Shown: in pieces, positions 1-7,748 of the stretch
How the letters are laid out: each line of letters starts with the position of its first letter
How positions within the stretch are numbered: the stretch's first letter is position 1
Assembly (NCBI GenBank): GCA_029012125.1
Contig: JAQXLM010000063.1
Coordinates: 1 to 39,833, forward strand
Length of the DNA stretch: 39,833 nt
DNA from: Eubacteriaceae bacterium
GTDB lineage: Bacteria > Bacillota > Clostridia > Peptostreptococcales > Anaerovoracaceae
Reading direction: 5' to 3'
The notes under the pieces: model-generated
Database searches by the model: none
What the model was told of the DNA's origin: nothing
What the model saw: the letters and a program-made list of their open reading frames with translations, nothing else
Program-made: the position numbers and the translations under genes

Positions 1-165
1 GGAGAAGACAAGTATCTGATAACCATCAATTATGACAAAGAGGACGAAACTGAAATGGTAATTCGAATCTTATCCTTCGGACCGATGATTCGGGTAACAG
101 CACCGTCCCATTGCATTAGTTTAATAAAGCAGAGACTGATAGACCAAAAAAGTTGTGAGCAATAG
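1..165 (+). CDS. WYL-domain regulator, C-terminal end only (partial)
   Basis: Frame 1 is open from the first base to a TAG stop and encodes 54 residues, so the gene starts before the window. The residues around ILSFGPMIRVTAPSH followed by a basic helix resemble the C-terminal extension after the WYL domain of bacterial regulators, where an 'ILSFGxxxxVLxP' strand and a final helix are usual. WYL proteins are generally DNA-binding regulators with an N-terminal winged helix and a ligand-sensing C-terminal part. None of the DNA-binding part is visible here. A strong terminator overlaps the end of the gene, so it is probably not co-transcribed with rtcB. The family call rests on a short tail and is moderate. 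Confidence 0.5.
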   Translation, partial: GEDKYLITINYDKEDETEMVIRILSFGPMIRVTAPSHCISLIKQRLIDQKSCEQ

Positions 166-183
166 GTGTTCGCAACTTTTTTT
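146..183 (+). terminator. Rho-independent terminator after the WYL-type gene
   Basis: The stem AAAAAAGTTGTGAGC pairs with GTTCGCAACTTTTTT around a short loop, with two G-U pairs, and ends in a run of seven T. The first arm overlaps the last codons of the upstream gene. Confidence 0.85.
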
Positions 184-185
184 CC

Positions 186-214
186 GTGATATGGAAACTT
201 TGATTCAATATAAT
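186..214 (+). promoter_or_regulatory. Putative rtcB promoter
   Basis: GTGATA (186-191) and TATAAT (209-214) are separated by 17 bases. The -10 is perfect and the -35 matches four of six positions. It lies just after the upstream terminator and 35 bases before the rtcB start, so rtcB probably has its own transcript. Confidence 0.6.
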
Positions 215-249
215 GAGGGTGTGAAGGAGAAGGGAGAAAGGAACATATT

Positions 250-1452
250 ATGTTAGAAATAAAAGGAAAAGTAAACACTGCAATCTGCTATGCAAATGTT
301 ATTGAAGAGGGGGCCATAGAGCAAATCCGTAAAATGTGCGACTACAACCTGACTGAGGGAAGCTGCGTAAGAATTATGCCTGATGTCCATGAAGGAAAGG
401 GATGCACAATAGGTACTACTATGACAGTTGCAGATAAGGTTTGTCCTAATATCGTAGGAGTCGATATAGGATGCGGAATGTATACCGTTAAGTTGGAAAA
501 CAAGACGTTGAATTTAGAAAAAATCGATGAAGCATGCCACTATATTCCATCAGGAAAAGACGTATGGGAAGGGAGGATGGAGCGATTTGATCTTACATCC
601 CTTCGATGCTATCGTTCGCTAAAAGATACCAGGAGACTGGAGCGTTCTCTGGGAACTCTGGGAGGCGGCAATCATTTTATAGAAATAGATGTGGCATCAG
701 ACGGCACATATTATCTGATAATTCATTCCGGAAGCAGGAATCTTGGAAAGCAGGTAGCAGAAATCTATCAGAAGCTGGCTATCGATATTCATTCCGGCAA
801 AGAAGACTACTATATCAGGCGAAATGATATTATCAAAACCTATAAGGCTGAGGGAAGAAGAAATGAAATTCAGTCTGCTTTGATGCAGCTTGAAAAAGAA
901 TATGATGCAAAGCATCCGGATGTTCCTGAGGAACTTTGCTGGCTACAAGGAACATTTCTGGAGGACTATCTTCACGACGTAGAAATCTGTCAGAATTTTG
1001 CCAAAAGAAGCAGAGAAAAAATGGCAGAAATCATACTTGAAAGAACCGGGATGACCTGTGCAGAAGCTTTCCACACAATTCATAATTACATTGATATAGA
1101 AGAAATGATTCTTCGAAAAGGTGCTATTGCAGCTCACGCAGGAGAGAAAGTTCTGATACCTATCAATATGCGTGACGGATCTGTTATCGCCGTAGGAAAG
1201 GGCAATCCTGAATGGAACTATTCCGCTCCCCATGGCGCAGGCCGTCTGATGTCCAGGTCGGAGGCGCAGGCAAAGCTGAGTCTGGATGAGTATAAGGCTG
1301 CTATGGAAGGAATATACACCACATCCGTAAATGAGCACACTTTAGATGAGGCCCCAATGGCATACAAAGCACTTGATGACATAATTGACGTAATCGGCGA
1401 ATCAGTAGACATTATTGATATAATGAAACCCGTATTCAATTTCAAAGCATAG
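250..1452 (+). CDS. rtcB: RtcB-family RNA-splicing ligase
   Basis: RtcB joins RNA ends carrying 3'-phosphate or 2',3'-cyclic phosphate to 5'-hydroxyl ends, using GTP and Mn2+ through a guanylated histidine. The 400 residues carry the family blocks in order: PDVHEGKGCTIG near residue 44, VGVDIGCGM with likely metal ligands Asp72 and Cys75, GGGNHFIE near 139, HSGSRNLGK near 158, and APHGAGRLMSR near 325, whose histidine corresponds to the guanylated one. The length fits the short bacterial form. The ATG follows a purine-rich GGAGAAAGGA site. It is likely monocistronic, lying between terminators, next to a WYL-type regulator tail upstream and phosphatase genes downstream. Its natural RNA substrate cannot be told from sequence; tRNA or rRNA repair after ribonuclease damage is a common proposal for such enzymes. 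Confidence 0.93.
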   Translation: MLEIKGKVNTAICYANVIEEGAIEQIRKMCDYNLTEGSCVRIMPDVHEGKGCTIGTTMTVADKVCPNIVGVDIGCGMYTVKLENKTLNLEKIDEACHYIPSGKDVWEGRMERFDLTSLRCYRSLKDTRRLERSLGTLGGGNHFIEIDVASDGTYYLIIHSGSRNLGKQVAEIYQKLAIDIHSGKEDYYIRRNDIIKTYKAEGRRNEIQSALMQLEKEYDAKHPDVPEELCWLQGTFLEDYLHDVEICQNFAKRSREKMAEIILERTGMTCAEAFHTIHNYIDIEEMILRKGAIAAHAGEKVLIPINMRDGSVIAVGKGNPEWNYSAPHGAGRLMSRSEAQAKLSLDEYKAAMEGIYTTSVNEHTLDEAPMAYKALDDIIDVIGESVDIIDIMKPVFNFKA

Positions 1453-1516
1453 GAATGCCAACATGTGTACATGTGAAGAAGCGGCGGGGAGAAATGAAAT
1501 AATACTTGAACTGTAC

Positions 1517-1556
1517 CCCTGAGTTCTCTTACAATAAAAGAGGACTCAGGGTTTTT
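1517..1556 (+). terminator. Terminator after rtcB
   Basis: CCCTGAGTTCTCTT pairs with AAGAGGACTCAGGG (one G-U pair) around a short loop and is followed by five T. Confidence 0.9.
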
Positions 1557-1607
1557 GATGTGACTGATAAGTAAAAAAAGAGAAATTCGATAGGAGAATA
1601 TTGATTT

Positions 1608-2330
1608 ATGCGAGTACTTGTAATTCCTGATATTCATCTGAAAACGTGGATATTTGACAGGGCAGAGAAAATCTTAAAAGATGGTAAGGCGGAGCATGCT
1701 GTGTGCCTTATGGATATGCCGGATGACTGGGATATGGGATTTCAGATAGAGCGATATAAAGAAACTTTTGACCGGGCAATAGCCTTTGCTGTAGACTATC
1801 CGGATACTCTGTGGTGTTACGGCAATCATGATGTCAGTTATCCATGGGGAAAGCTTGAGACCGGGTATTCTCCTTATGCCGAGAGGACGGTTATATCAAA
1901 GCTTGAAGAACTAAAAAACAGCCTCAAGTATCCGGAACAGATAAACATAATGCATCGGATTGACAATGTTCTTTTCTCACATGGTGGGCTTACTACTGAT
2001 TTTTTGAAATGGTTTAACGAAGATCTGATGAATGCGGATATAGATGATGTAATAGCAGCGGTGAACGATGCTTCGCCATATTATCTCTGGGATGATGAAT
2101 CTCCGTTATGGCTCAGACCTCAGGATAAGACCAGAGAGACATTCAGAGCAGATACATACAAACAAGTAGTAGGACATACTCCGGTGGAGAAGATATTTGA
2201 AAAAAACGGCATCATATCGACAGATGTGTTCTCTACATACAGAGACGGGACTCAGATTGGAGAGTCTGCGATGATTGTAATTGATTCTGAAACCGGTGAA
2301 TATGACAAGATAGAGGTTGTGGGAAAATAG
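1608..2330 (+). CDS. Calcineurin-like metallophosphoesterase (PPP-like)
   Basis: A 240-residue protein with the metallophosphoesterase signature: PDIHLK at residues 7-12 (metal ligands Asp8 and His10), an Asp in CLMDMPDD near 36, CYGNHDVSY near 72 (GNHD motif), LFSHGG near 125 and VVGHTPV near 187. Such enzymes use two metal ions to hydrolyse phosphoesters; relatives include protein phosphatases and Ap4A hydrolases. The usual GDxxDRG block is changed to MDMPDDW, so it is not a standard Ser/Thr phosphatase and the substrate is unknown. There is no signal peptide, so it should be cytoplasmic. The ATG follows TAGGAGA. The gene sits 46 bases before a tyrosine phosphatase gene with no terminator between them, so the two are probably one transcript. 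Confidence 0.85.
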   Translation: MRVLVIPDIHLKTWIFDRAEKILKDGKAEHAVCLMDMPDDWDMGFQIERYKETFDRAIAFAVDYPDTLWCYGNHDVSYPWGKLETGYSPYAERTVISKLEELKNSLKYPEQINIMHRIDNVLFSHGGLTTDFLKWFNEDLMNADIDDVIAAVNDASPYYLWDDESPLWLRPQDKTRETFRADTYKQVVGHTPVEKIFEKNGIISTDVFSTYRDGTQIGESAMIVIDSETGEYDKIEVVGK

Positions 2331-2376
2331 GGGTACTAAATGGGGTGAATCAAGGATTTAAAGGAGGTCTTACATT

Positions 2377-2856
2377 TTGATAAAAGTCATGTTTGTTTGT
2401 CACGGCAATATCTGCCGTTCACCTATGGCGGAATTCGTATTAAAAGACATGGTAGCAAAACGCGGTATTGCCGACCGGTTTGAAATCGCATCAGCGGCTA
2501 CCAGCACAGAGGAAATATGGAACGGTATCGGAAACCCTGTATACCCGCCGGCCAAAGCAGAGCTGGCAAAACACGGCATAAGCTGCGAAGGAAAACGGGC
2601 AGTGCAGCTGAAGGCTTCCGACTATGAATACTATGACTATCTCATAGGTATGGATAGCAGGAATATACGCAACATGGAACGCATGACCGGACATCCGAAG
2701 GGAGATAAAATTGCTTTGATGCTGGAGTATGCAGGTCAGAGCAGAGACTGCGCTGATCCATGGTACACCGGAGAGTTTGATGTGACCTACAGAGATGTGG
2801 TTACAGGCTGTGAAGCCTTCCTTAAATATCTGGAAGAGCAGGGTAAAATCGAATAG
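2377..2856 (+). CDS. Low-molecular-weight protein-tyrosine phosphatase
   Basis: This cytoplasmic phosphatase removes phosphate from phosphotyrosine through a cysteinyl-phosphate. The P-loop VCHGNICRS fits C-x5-R, with nucleophile Cys8 and Arg14, and the general acid lies in ADPWYTGEF (Asp127). The 159-residue length is normal. I keep the TTG start because a strong AAGGAGG lies nine bases upstream; the next ATG is only four codons in and would lose part of the first strand. It follows the metallophosphoesterase gene and ends at a terminator. In Bacillota such enzymes often act on tyrosine kinases of polysaccharide synthesis or on arginine phosphate, but no partner is visible here. Confidence 0.92.
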   Translation: MIKVMFVCHGNICRSPMAEFVLKDMVAKRGIADRFEIASAATSTEEIWNGIGNPVYPPAKAELAKHGISCEGKRAVQLKASDYEYYDYLIGMDSRNIRNMERMTGHPKGDKIALMLEYAGQSRDCADPWYTGEFDVTYRDVVTGCEAFLKYLEEQGKIE

Positions 2857-2872
2857 CGGAAAGGCTTATTTC

Positions 2873-2910
2873 AGAGGCATCAGAACAGCACATTTGATGT
2901 CTCTTTTTTT
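2873..2910 (+). terminator. Terminator after the tyrosine phosphatase gene
   Basis: AGAGGCATCA pairs with TGATGTCTCT (one G-U pair) and is followed by a run of seven T. Confidence 0.85.
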
Positions 2911-2945
2911 GTGTGGTCTGTTAGTTATTTTAGGAATTAAAATAT

Positions 2946-2963
2946 TTTGATAAAAGTATCAAA
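2946..2963. promoter_or_regulatory. Perfect inverted repeat upstream of malE, candidate operator
   Basis: TTTGATA and TATCAAA are perfect 7-base inverted arms around AAAG. The element lies 23 bases upstream of the TTGACA of the maltodextrin operon. The position would suit an activator or a repressor, but the sequence matches no operator I know, and palindromes of this size can occur by chance in AT-rich DNA. Confidence 0.35.
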
Positions 2964-2986
2964 GTATACAAATTAAACTATTGTGT

Positions 2987-3016
2987 TTGACAAAAAAATG
3001 TCGTAATATGTAGGCA
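2987..3016 (+). promoter_or_regulatory. Putative promoter of the maltodextrin operon
   Basis: A perfect TTGACA at 2987-2992 lies in the 227-base gap before malE. The -10 is poor: TAGGCA after 18 bases is the best-placed hexamer, while a better TAATAT lies too close. A weak -10 fits a promoter that needs an activator. The -35 also forms part of the inverted repeat GACA-AAAAAA-TGTC. Confidence 0.5.
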
Positions 3017-3083
3017 TAAGGGAAATTGATTTTTTTACCCTAATTTTATTACCAACATTGTTGTTCTTGAAGGGAGAAAACAA

Positions 3084-4367
3084 ATGAGAAAGAGCAAATT
3101 ATTAATCATCGCATTATCATTAGTAATGGTAATGAGCGTATTCGCAGGATGCGGATCATCCGGCGAAGCAAAAGGACAGGTTTACTGGTTAAACTTCAAA
3201 CCTGAAGCAGACGAAGCTTTACAGCAGATTGCAGCAGATTACACAGAAGAAACCGGCGTTCCTGTAAAAATCGTTACAGCAGCATCCGGAAAGTACGAAT
3301 CCACTCTGACTGCAGAAATGGATAAGTCAGATGCTCCTACACTATTCGTAGTAGGTAACCCTGCAGCAGTAAGCACATGGAAAGACTACTGCTATGATCT
3401 GAAGGATACAGACGTATACAATGAACTGACTTCAGATGACTTTACTCTATACGATGAAAGTGGAAAAGCATGCTCAATCGGATATTGCTTCGAAGCATTC
3501 GGTATTATCACAAACGTTGATCTTCTAAAGCAGGCTGGATATGAAGTAAGTGACATTAAGGACTTCGCTTCACTGAAGGCTGTAGCAGAAGATATCCACG
3601 CTAGAGCTGGCGAATTAGGATTTGATGCATTCACATCATCCGGTATGGACGATACTTCATCATGGAGATTCTCCGGTCACCTTTCAAACATGCCTTTATT
3701 CTATGAAGCAAGAGATGACGAATGGAAAGAATGCCCTGCAGAAATTAAGGGTACATATCTTGAAAACTACAAGAATATTTGGGACTTATACATCAACAAC
3801 GCTGCTCAGGATAAGGCTTCCTTAGCAACAGGCGGATATGATGCAGAAGGTGAATTCTTAGCAGGTAAGGCAGTATTCTTCCAGAACGGAAGCTGGGAAT
3901 ATGCAAAGCTTAGCGAAACTTACACTGACGAACAGATGACTATGATCCCTATCTACTGCGGAGTTGAAGGCGAAGAAAACGCTGGATTATGCGCAGGAAC
4001 TGAAAACTGCTGGGCAGTTAACGCAAACGCTTCAGAAGATGACATCCAGGCTACTCTTGATTTCATGAAGTGGATGGTTACATCTGAAAAAGGAACTCAG
4101 GTAATGGGAGAACAGTTCGGAGTTATTCCTTACAAGGCAGCAGCTGAAAACAATAACTTATTCCTGAAGAAATCAAATGAAATGCTGGCAGACGGCAAAT
4201 ATACAGTTGGCTGGACATTCACTTACACACCAAACGTAAATGACTGGAGAGCAGGACTTGTAGCAGCTATGAACAAGTACGATGCCGGAAAAGGTTCATG
4301 GGACGACGTTGAAAAGGCATTCGTTCAGGGATGGGCTGATCAGTATAAGGCAGCAAACGCACAGTAA
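3084..4367 (+). CDS. malE: Maltodextrin ABC transporter substrate-binding lipoprotein
   Basis: This 427-residue extracellular family 1 solute-binding protein captures the sugar and delivers it to the MalFG permease. It has a lipoprotein signal peptide: a basic start, a hydrophobic core and the lipobox VFAGC with lipidated Cys23, processed after Lgt modification (lgt is in this window). A short Gly/Ser linker follows, then a body with WKDYCYDL and the C-terminal NDWRAGLVAAM region seen in sugar-binding proteins. AAGGGAGA precedes the ATG. It heads the operon and is separated from the permease genes by a hairpin, which may let it be made in excess. Codon choice looks biased, as in highly expressed genes. 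The maltodextrin assignment comes from the linked malQ; the binding protein alone could serve another oligosaccharide. Confidence 0.85.
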   Translation: MRKSKLLIIALSLVMVMSVFAGCGSSGEAKGQVYWLNFKPEADEALQQIAADYTEETGVPVKIVTAASGKYESTLTAEMDKSDAPTLFVVGNPAAVSTWKDYCYDLKDTDVYNELTSDDFTLYDESGKACSIGYCFEAFGIITNVDLLKQAGYEVSDIKDFASLKAVAEDIHARAGELGFDAFTSSGMDDTSSWRFSGHLSNMPLFYEARDDEWKECPAEIKGTYLENYKNIWDLYINNAAQDKASLATGGYDAEGEFLAGKAVFFQNGSWEYAKLSETYTDEQMTMIPIYCGVEGEENAGLCAGTENCWAVNANASEDDIQATLDFMKWMVTSEKGTQVMGEQFGVIPYKAAAENNNLFLKKSNEMLADGKYTVGWTFTYTPNVNDWRAGLVAAMNKYDAGKGSWDDVEKAFVQGWADQYKAANAQ

Positions 4368-4407
4368 GCAGCAGTAAGCAACAATTGGTAATATAAAACA
4401 AAACAGG

Positions 4408-4435
4408 GGCGAGGGGTTCATCCCTCGCCTTTTCT
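4408..4435 (+). terminator. Intra-operon hairpin between malE and malF
   Basis: GGCGAGGG pairs perfectly with CCCTCGCC around a six-base loop and is followed by TTTTCTT. It probably ends or protects part of the malE message, allowing some read-through into the permease genes. No clear promoter was seen between it and malF. Confidence 0.8.
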
Positions 4436-4461
4436 TAAAATAAAAACTGGAGGAATCGTTT

Positions 4462-5382
4462 ATGAAGAAAAGACGTGCAAGCGATGGCGCGGCGGTAAAC
4501 TCCGAATTGTTAAGACGTCCTATCAGGAATTGCTTCTGGCTGTTTTTATTGCCTACAGCGGCAGCCTTCTTTATAGGATTTGTTTATCCGTTCTTTAAAG
4601 GATTTTACTTGTCTTTTTGTAAGTTCACAACAACCAGTGACGCAACATTTATTGGAATCAGGAATTATTTTAGTGCATTCAAGGATGCAACATTCCTTCA
4701 TGCGTTCTGGTATACAGCCCTTTACGCACTGGTATCGCTATTATTAATAAACCTGTTTGCATTTATTATTGCATATTTTCTGACACAGGGCATAAGAGGG
4801 TCCAACGTTTTCCGTACTGTATTCTTTATGCCTAACCTGATTGGTGGTATCGTACTGGGTTATATCTGGAGCATGATATTTAACGGCATACTGAGTCAGT
4901 ATGGCACATCCATCTTAATGGAAACAAAATACGGTTTCTGGGGACTGATAATTTTGATGTGCTGGCAGCAGATCGGATACATGATGATAATATACATCGC
5001 AGGTCTTCAGTCAATTCCGGAAGATATGATGGAAGCAGCAAAGATTGACGGAGCAAGCAAGTGGCATACACTTATTCATGTTACCATTCCAAATCTTATG
5101 CCATCCATTACAATTTGTACCTTCCTGACACTGACAAATGGATTCAAACTCTTCGACCAGAACATTGCGTTGACAGCAGGACAACCGTTCATTTGGGCAG
5201 AAGACGGAAGCGTAATAAAGACTACCGAAATGCTGGCGTTGAATATCTTCAACACATTCTATGGAGAAAGCACAGGTGCCCGTGGTGTAGCACAGGCTAA
5301 GGCAGTTATCTTCTTCATACTTGTAGCCGGTATTTCAATCGCTCAGCTGAGAGCAACTAAATCGAAGGAGGTGCAGCAGTAA
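4462..5382 (+). CDS. malF: Maltodextrin ABC transporter permease, MalF type
   Basis: A 306-residue binding-protein-dependent permease with about six membrane segments, the first near residues 25-45 (CFWLFLLPTAAAFFIGF). The EAA loop that docks the ATPase is EDMMEAAKIDGASKWHT near residue 193, followed by IPNLMPS. It should pair with the next gene product to form the sugar channel. It is shorter than enteric MalF, lacking the large periplasmic loop, as is usual in Gram-positive bacteria. The ATG follows GGAGG. Its stop overlaps the next start in TAATG, which points to translational coupling and equal dosage. Confidence 0.9.
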   Translation: MKKRRASDGAAVNSELLRRPIRNCFWLFLLPTAAAFFIGFVYPFFKGFYLSFCKFTTTSDATFIGIRNYFSAFKDATFLHAFWYTALYALVSLLLINLFAFIIAYFLTQGIRGSNVFRTVFFMPNLIGGIVLGYIWSMIFNGILSQYGTSILMETKYGFWGLIILMCWQQIGYMMIIYIAGLQSIPEDMMEAAKIDGASKWHTLIHVTIPNLMPSITICTFLTLTNGFKLFDQNIALTAGQPFIWAEDGSVIKTTEMLALNIFNTFYGESTGARGVAQAKAVIFFILVAGISIAQLRATKSKEVQQ

Positions 5383-6242
5383 TGAAAAAGAGCAAGTCAC
5401 TTAGTGGCGAACGTAAATCAAAGAACGTGCTTTTTGCAGTGTTCACAGTAATCTCAATTATTTATGTGCTGCCTATGTTCATAGTTCTTATGAACTCCTT
5501 CAAAGCTAATACTTTTGTTAAGACAGCTACATTTGCACTTCCAACAGGAGAAATGGGAGTGGGTTTTGATAACTATATTAAAGGTATGACCTTCGGAAAC
5601 TATCCTTTCATGAAGTCAGTACTGTTCAGCGTACTGATTACAATAGTTTCCACCGCTCTAATCCTTATCTGTACATCCATGGCAGCATGGTTCATTGCTC
5701 GTGTAGACAGCCTGATCTGTAGAATATGCTACTACCTGTTCGTATTTTCTATGGTAGTACCTTTCCAGATGGTAATGTTTACTCTTGCAAAGACTGCAGA
5801 TACTCTGCACTTGAATACTCCATGGACAATTCCGATTATCTATTTGGGATTTGGAGCGGGACTTGCGGTGTTTATGTTCACGGGATTCATTAAAGGCATA
5901 CCGCTGGAGATTGAAGAAGCTGCCGCAATAGACGGCTGCGGTCCTGTAAGAACATATTTCAAAGTGGTATTTCCAATGCTTAGACCAACTATGATTTCTG
6001 TTGGTATTCTGGAAATCATGTGGATATGGAACGACTACCTGCTTCCATACCTGTCACTGAACCGTACAAAGTACATGACAATTCCTATTCACATCCAGTA
6101 TCTACAGGGAAGCTACGGCAGCATAGACTTAGGTGCGATTATGGCTCTGATTACTTTAAGTATTATTCCTGTAATCGTATTCTATCTGACATGCCAGAAG
6201 CACATCATAAAGGGTGTAGCAGCCGGAGCGGTGAAAGGATAA
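5382..6242 (+). CDS. malG: Maltodextrin ABC transporter permease, MalG type
   Basis: A 286-residue partner permease with about six membrane segments. The EAA loop is LEIEEAAAIDGCGPVRT near residue 175, followed by VFPMLRP. The C-terminal tail is short and basic. AAGGAGG lies within the end of malF, and the ATG shares its A with the TAA of malF. The malQ start is three bases past its stop, so both junctions look coupled. Family level is clear; the substrate is inferred from malQ in the same operon. Confidence 0.9.
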   Translation: MKKSKSLSGERKSKNVLFAVFTVISIIYVLPMFIVLMNSFKANTFVKTATFALPTGEMGVGFDNYIKGMTFGNYPFMKSVLFSVLITIVSTALILICTSMAAWFIARVDSLICRICYYLFVFSMVVPFQMVMFTLAKTADTLHLNTPWTIPIIYLGFGAGLAVFMFTGFIKGIPLEIEEAAAIDGCGPVRTYFKVVFPMLRPTMISVGILEIMWIWNDYLLPYLSLNRTKYMTIPIHIQYLQGSYGSIDLGAIMALITLSIIPVIVFYLTCQKHIIKGVAAGAVKG

Positions 6243-6245
6243 GCT

Positions 6246-7748
6246 ATGCAGAGAAGAAGCAGTGGAATTTTACTATCAATCACATCATTACCATCGGAAT
6301 ACGGCATAGGAACACTGGGCAGGGAGGCCTACAGCTTTGTGGATTTCCTGAATAAGGCAGAGCAGAAATACTGGCAGCTGCTTCCTGTAGGTCCAATAAG
6401 CTATGGCGATTCGCCTTATCAGAGCTTTTCAACCTTTGCCGGAAATCCATATATGGTGGATCTGGAAAAGCTTATAGAAAAGAGTCTTCTGTGTGAAGAA
6501 GATGTAAAGAGCATAGATTGGGGTTCTGATCCCCAGCATGTGGATTACGGAAAGCTGTATGCAAACAGATTTGATGTGCTTAAGAAGGCCTTTGTTAACG
6601 TCGAAGCAAACAAAGACCTGATAGATGAGAAGGAAATTGAAGATTTTTACGCTGAGAACTCAGCCTGGCTGGATGATTACGCCCTGTTTATGGCTCTGAA
6701 GAGACACTTCGGTATGAGACCATGGACTCAGTGGCCTGATGAAAGCATCAGAAAGCACGAGGAACAGGCATGTAAGCTATACAGAGAGGAACTGAAGGAC
6801 GAGGTTGATCTGTTCAGATTTATACAGTACCTGTTCTACTCACAGTGGAAGGAACTGAAAGCCTATGCTAATGAAAACGGTATAGAGATTATCGGAGACT
6901 TACCGATTTATGTGGCACTTGACTCATCTGATGTATGGGCAAACCCTCACTGGTTCTACCTGGATGAGGAGAATATGCCGATAGAAGTATCCGGAGTACC
7001 GCCTGACGCATTCAGTGAAACAGGTCAGCTATGGGGAAATCCGCTGTACCGCTGGGACAGAATGGCAGAGAACGGATACGGGTGGTGGATTGATCGTGTT
7101 GGAGGAGCATTCCGTCTGTATGATGTTCTTAGAATAGATCATTTCAGAGGCTTTGAAAGCTACTGGGCAGTACCGGCATCAGAAGAAACCGCAATGAACG
7201 GACACTGGGTAAAGGGTCCGGACTATGACTTCGTAAGGGTGCTGGCATCATGGTTTTCAGATAAGAGCTTTATTGCAGAAGACCTGGGATACATTACTCC
7301 TGAAGTTAAGGCTCTGCTTGATAATTCAGGATTCCCTGGCATGAAGGTTCTGCAGTTTGCCTTTGATTCCAGAGAAGCAAGTAATTATCTTCCACACACA
7401 TATACAAATAATTGTATATGTTATACGGGAACTCATGATAACACTACACTTGCTGCATGGCCGGATGATGCATCTCCCGAAGACGTGGAATTCGCCAAAG
7501 AGTATTTGGGAATTTCAGACAAGGCCTCATTGCCATGGGCTATACTCAGAGCCGGAATGGGCTCTGTAGCTGACACCTTTATCGCTCAGATGCAGGATTA
7601 TCTTGAACTTGGACCTGAGGGTCGCATGAATACACCGGGTATTCCTGAGGGTAACTGGACATGGCGAATGAAAAAAGGCGCTGCATCAGAAGAACTGGCT
7701 GAAAAAATCGCGGGAATCACAAAATTGTACGGAAGGAGTTGTCGTTAA
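6246..7748 (+). CDS. malQ: 4-alpha-glucanotransferase (amylomaltase)
   Basis: MalQ is a cytoplasmic GH77 enzyme that transfers alpha-1,4-glucan segments between maltodextrins and releases glucose. The 500 residues show the family blocks: [10 protein letters not shown] near 17, [15 protein letters not shown] near 58, [14 protein letters not shown] near 218, [15 protein letters not shown] near 257, the nucleophile Asp298 in LRIDHFRGF, acid/base Glu345 in IAEDLGY, and Asp398 in TGTHDNTT. All three catalytic residues are present. It lies between the permease genes and the ATPase gene, so uptake and first breakdown are tied together. No glucan phosphorylase or alpha-glucosidase is present in the window, so later steps must be encoded elsewhere. 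Confidence 0.96.
   Translation: MQRRSSGILLSITSLPSEYGIGTLGREAYSFVDFLNKAEQKYWQLLPVGPISYGDSPYQSFSTFAGNPYMVDLEKLIEKSLLCEEDVKSIDWGSDPQHVDYGKLYANRFDVLKKAFVNVEANKDLIDEKEIEDFYAENSAWLDDYALFMALKRHFGMRPWTQWPDESIRKHEEQACKLYREELKDEVDLFRFIQYLFYSQWKELKAYANENGIEIIGDLPIYVALDSSDVWANPHWFYLDEENMPIEVSGVPPDAFSETGQLWGNPLYRWDRMAENGYGWWIDRVGGAFRLYDVLRIDHFRGFESYWAVPASEETAMNGHWVKGPDYDFVRVLASWFSDKSFIAEDLGYITPEVKALLDNSGFPGMKVLQFAFDSREASNYLPHTYTNNCICYTGTHDNTTLAAWPDDASPEDVEFAKEYLGISDKASLPWAILRAGMGSVADTFIAQMQDYLELGPEGRMNTPGIPEGNWTWRMKKGAASEELAEKIAGITKLYGRSCR

Noticed and set aside
7739-7747. TTG start for the sugar ATPase given in the ORF track
   Set aside because: The TTG immediately follows GGAAGGAG, too close for initiation; ATG 7748 has correct spacing and overlaps the malQ stop.
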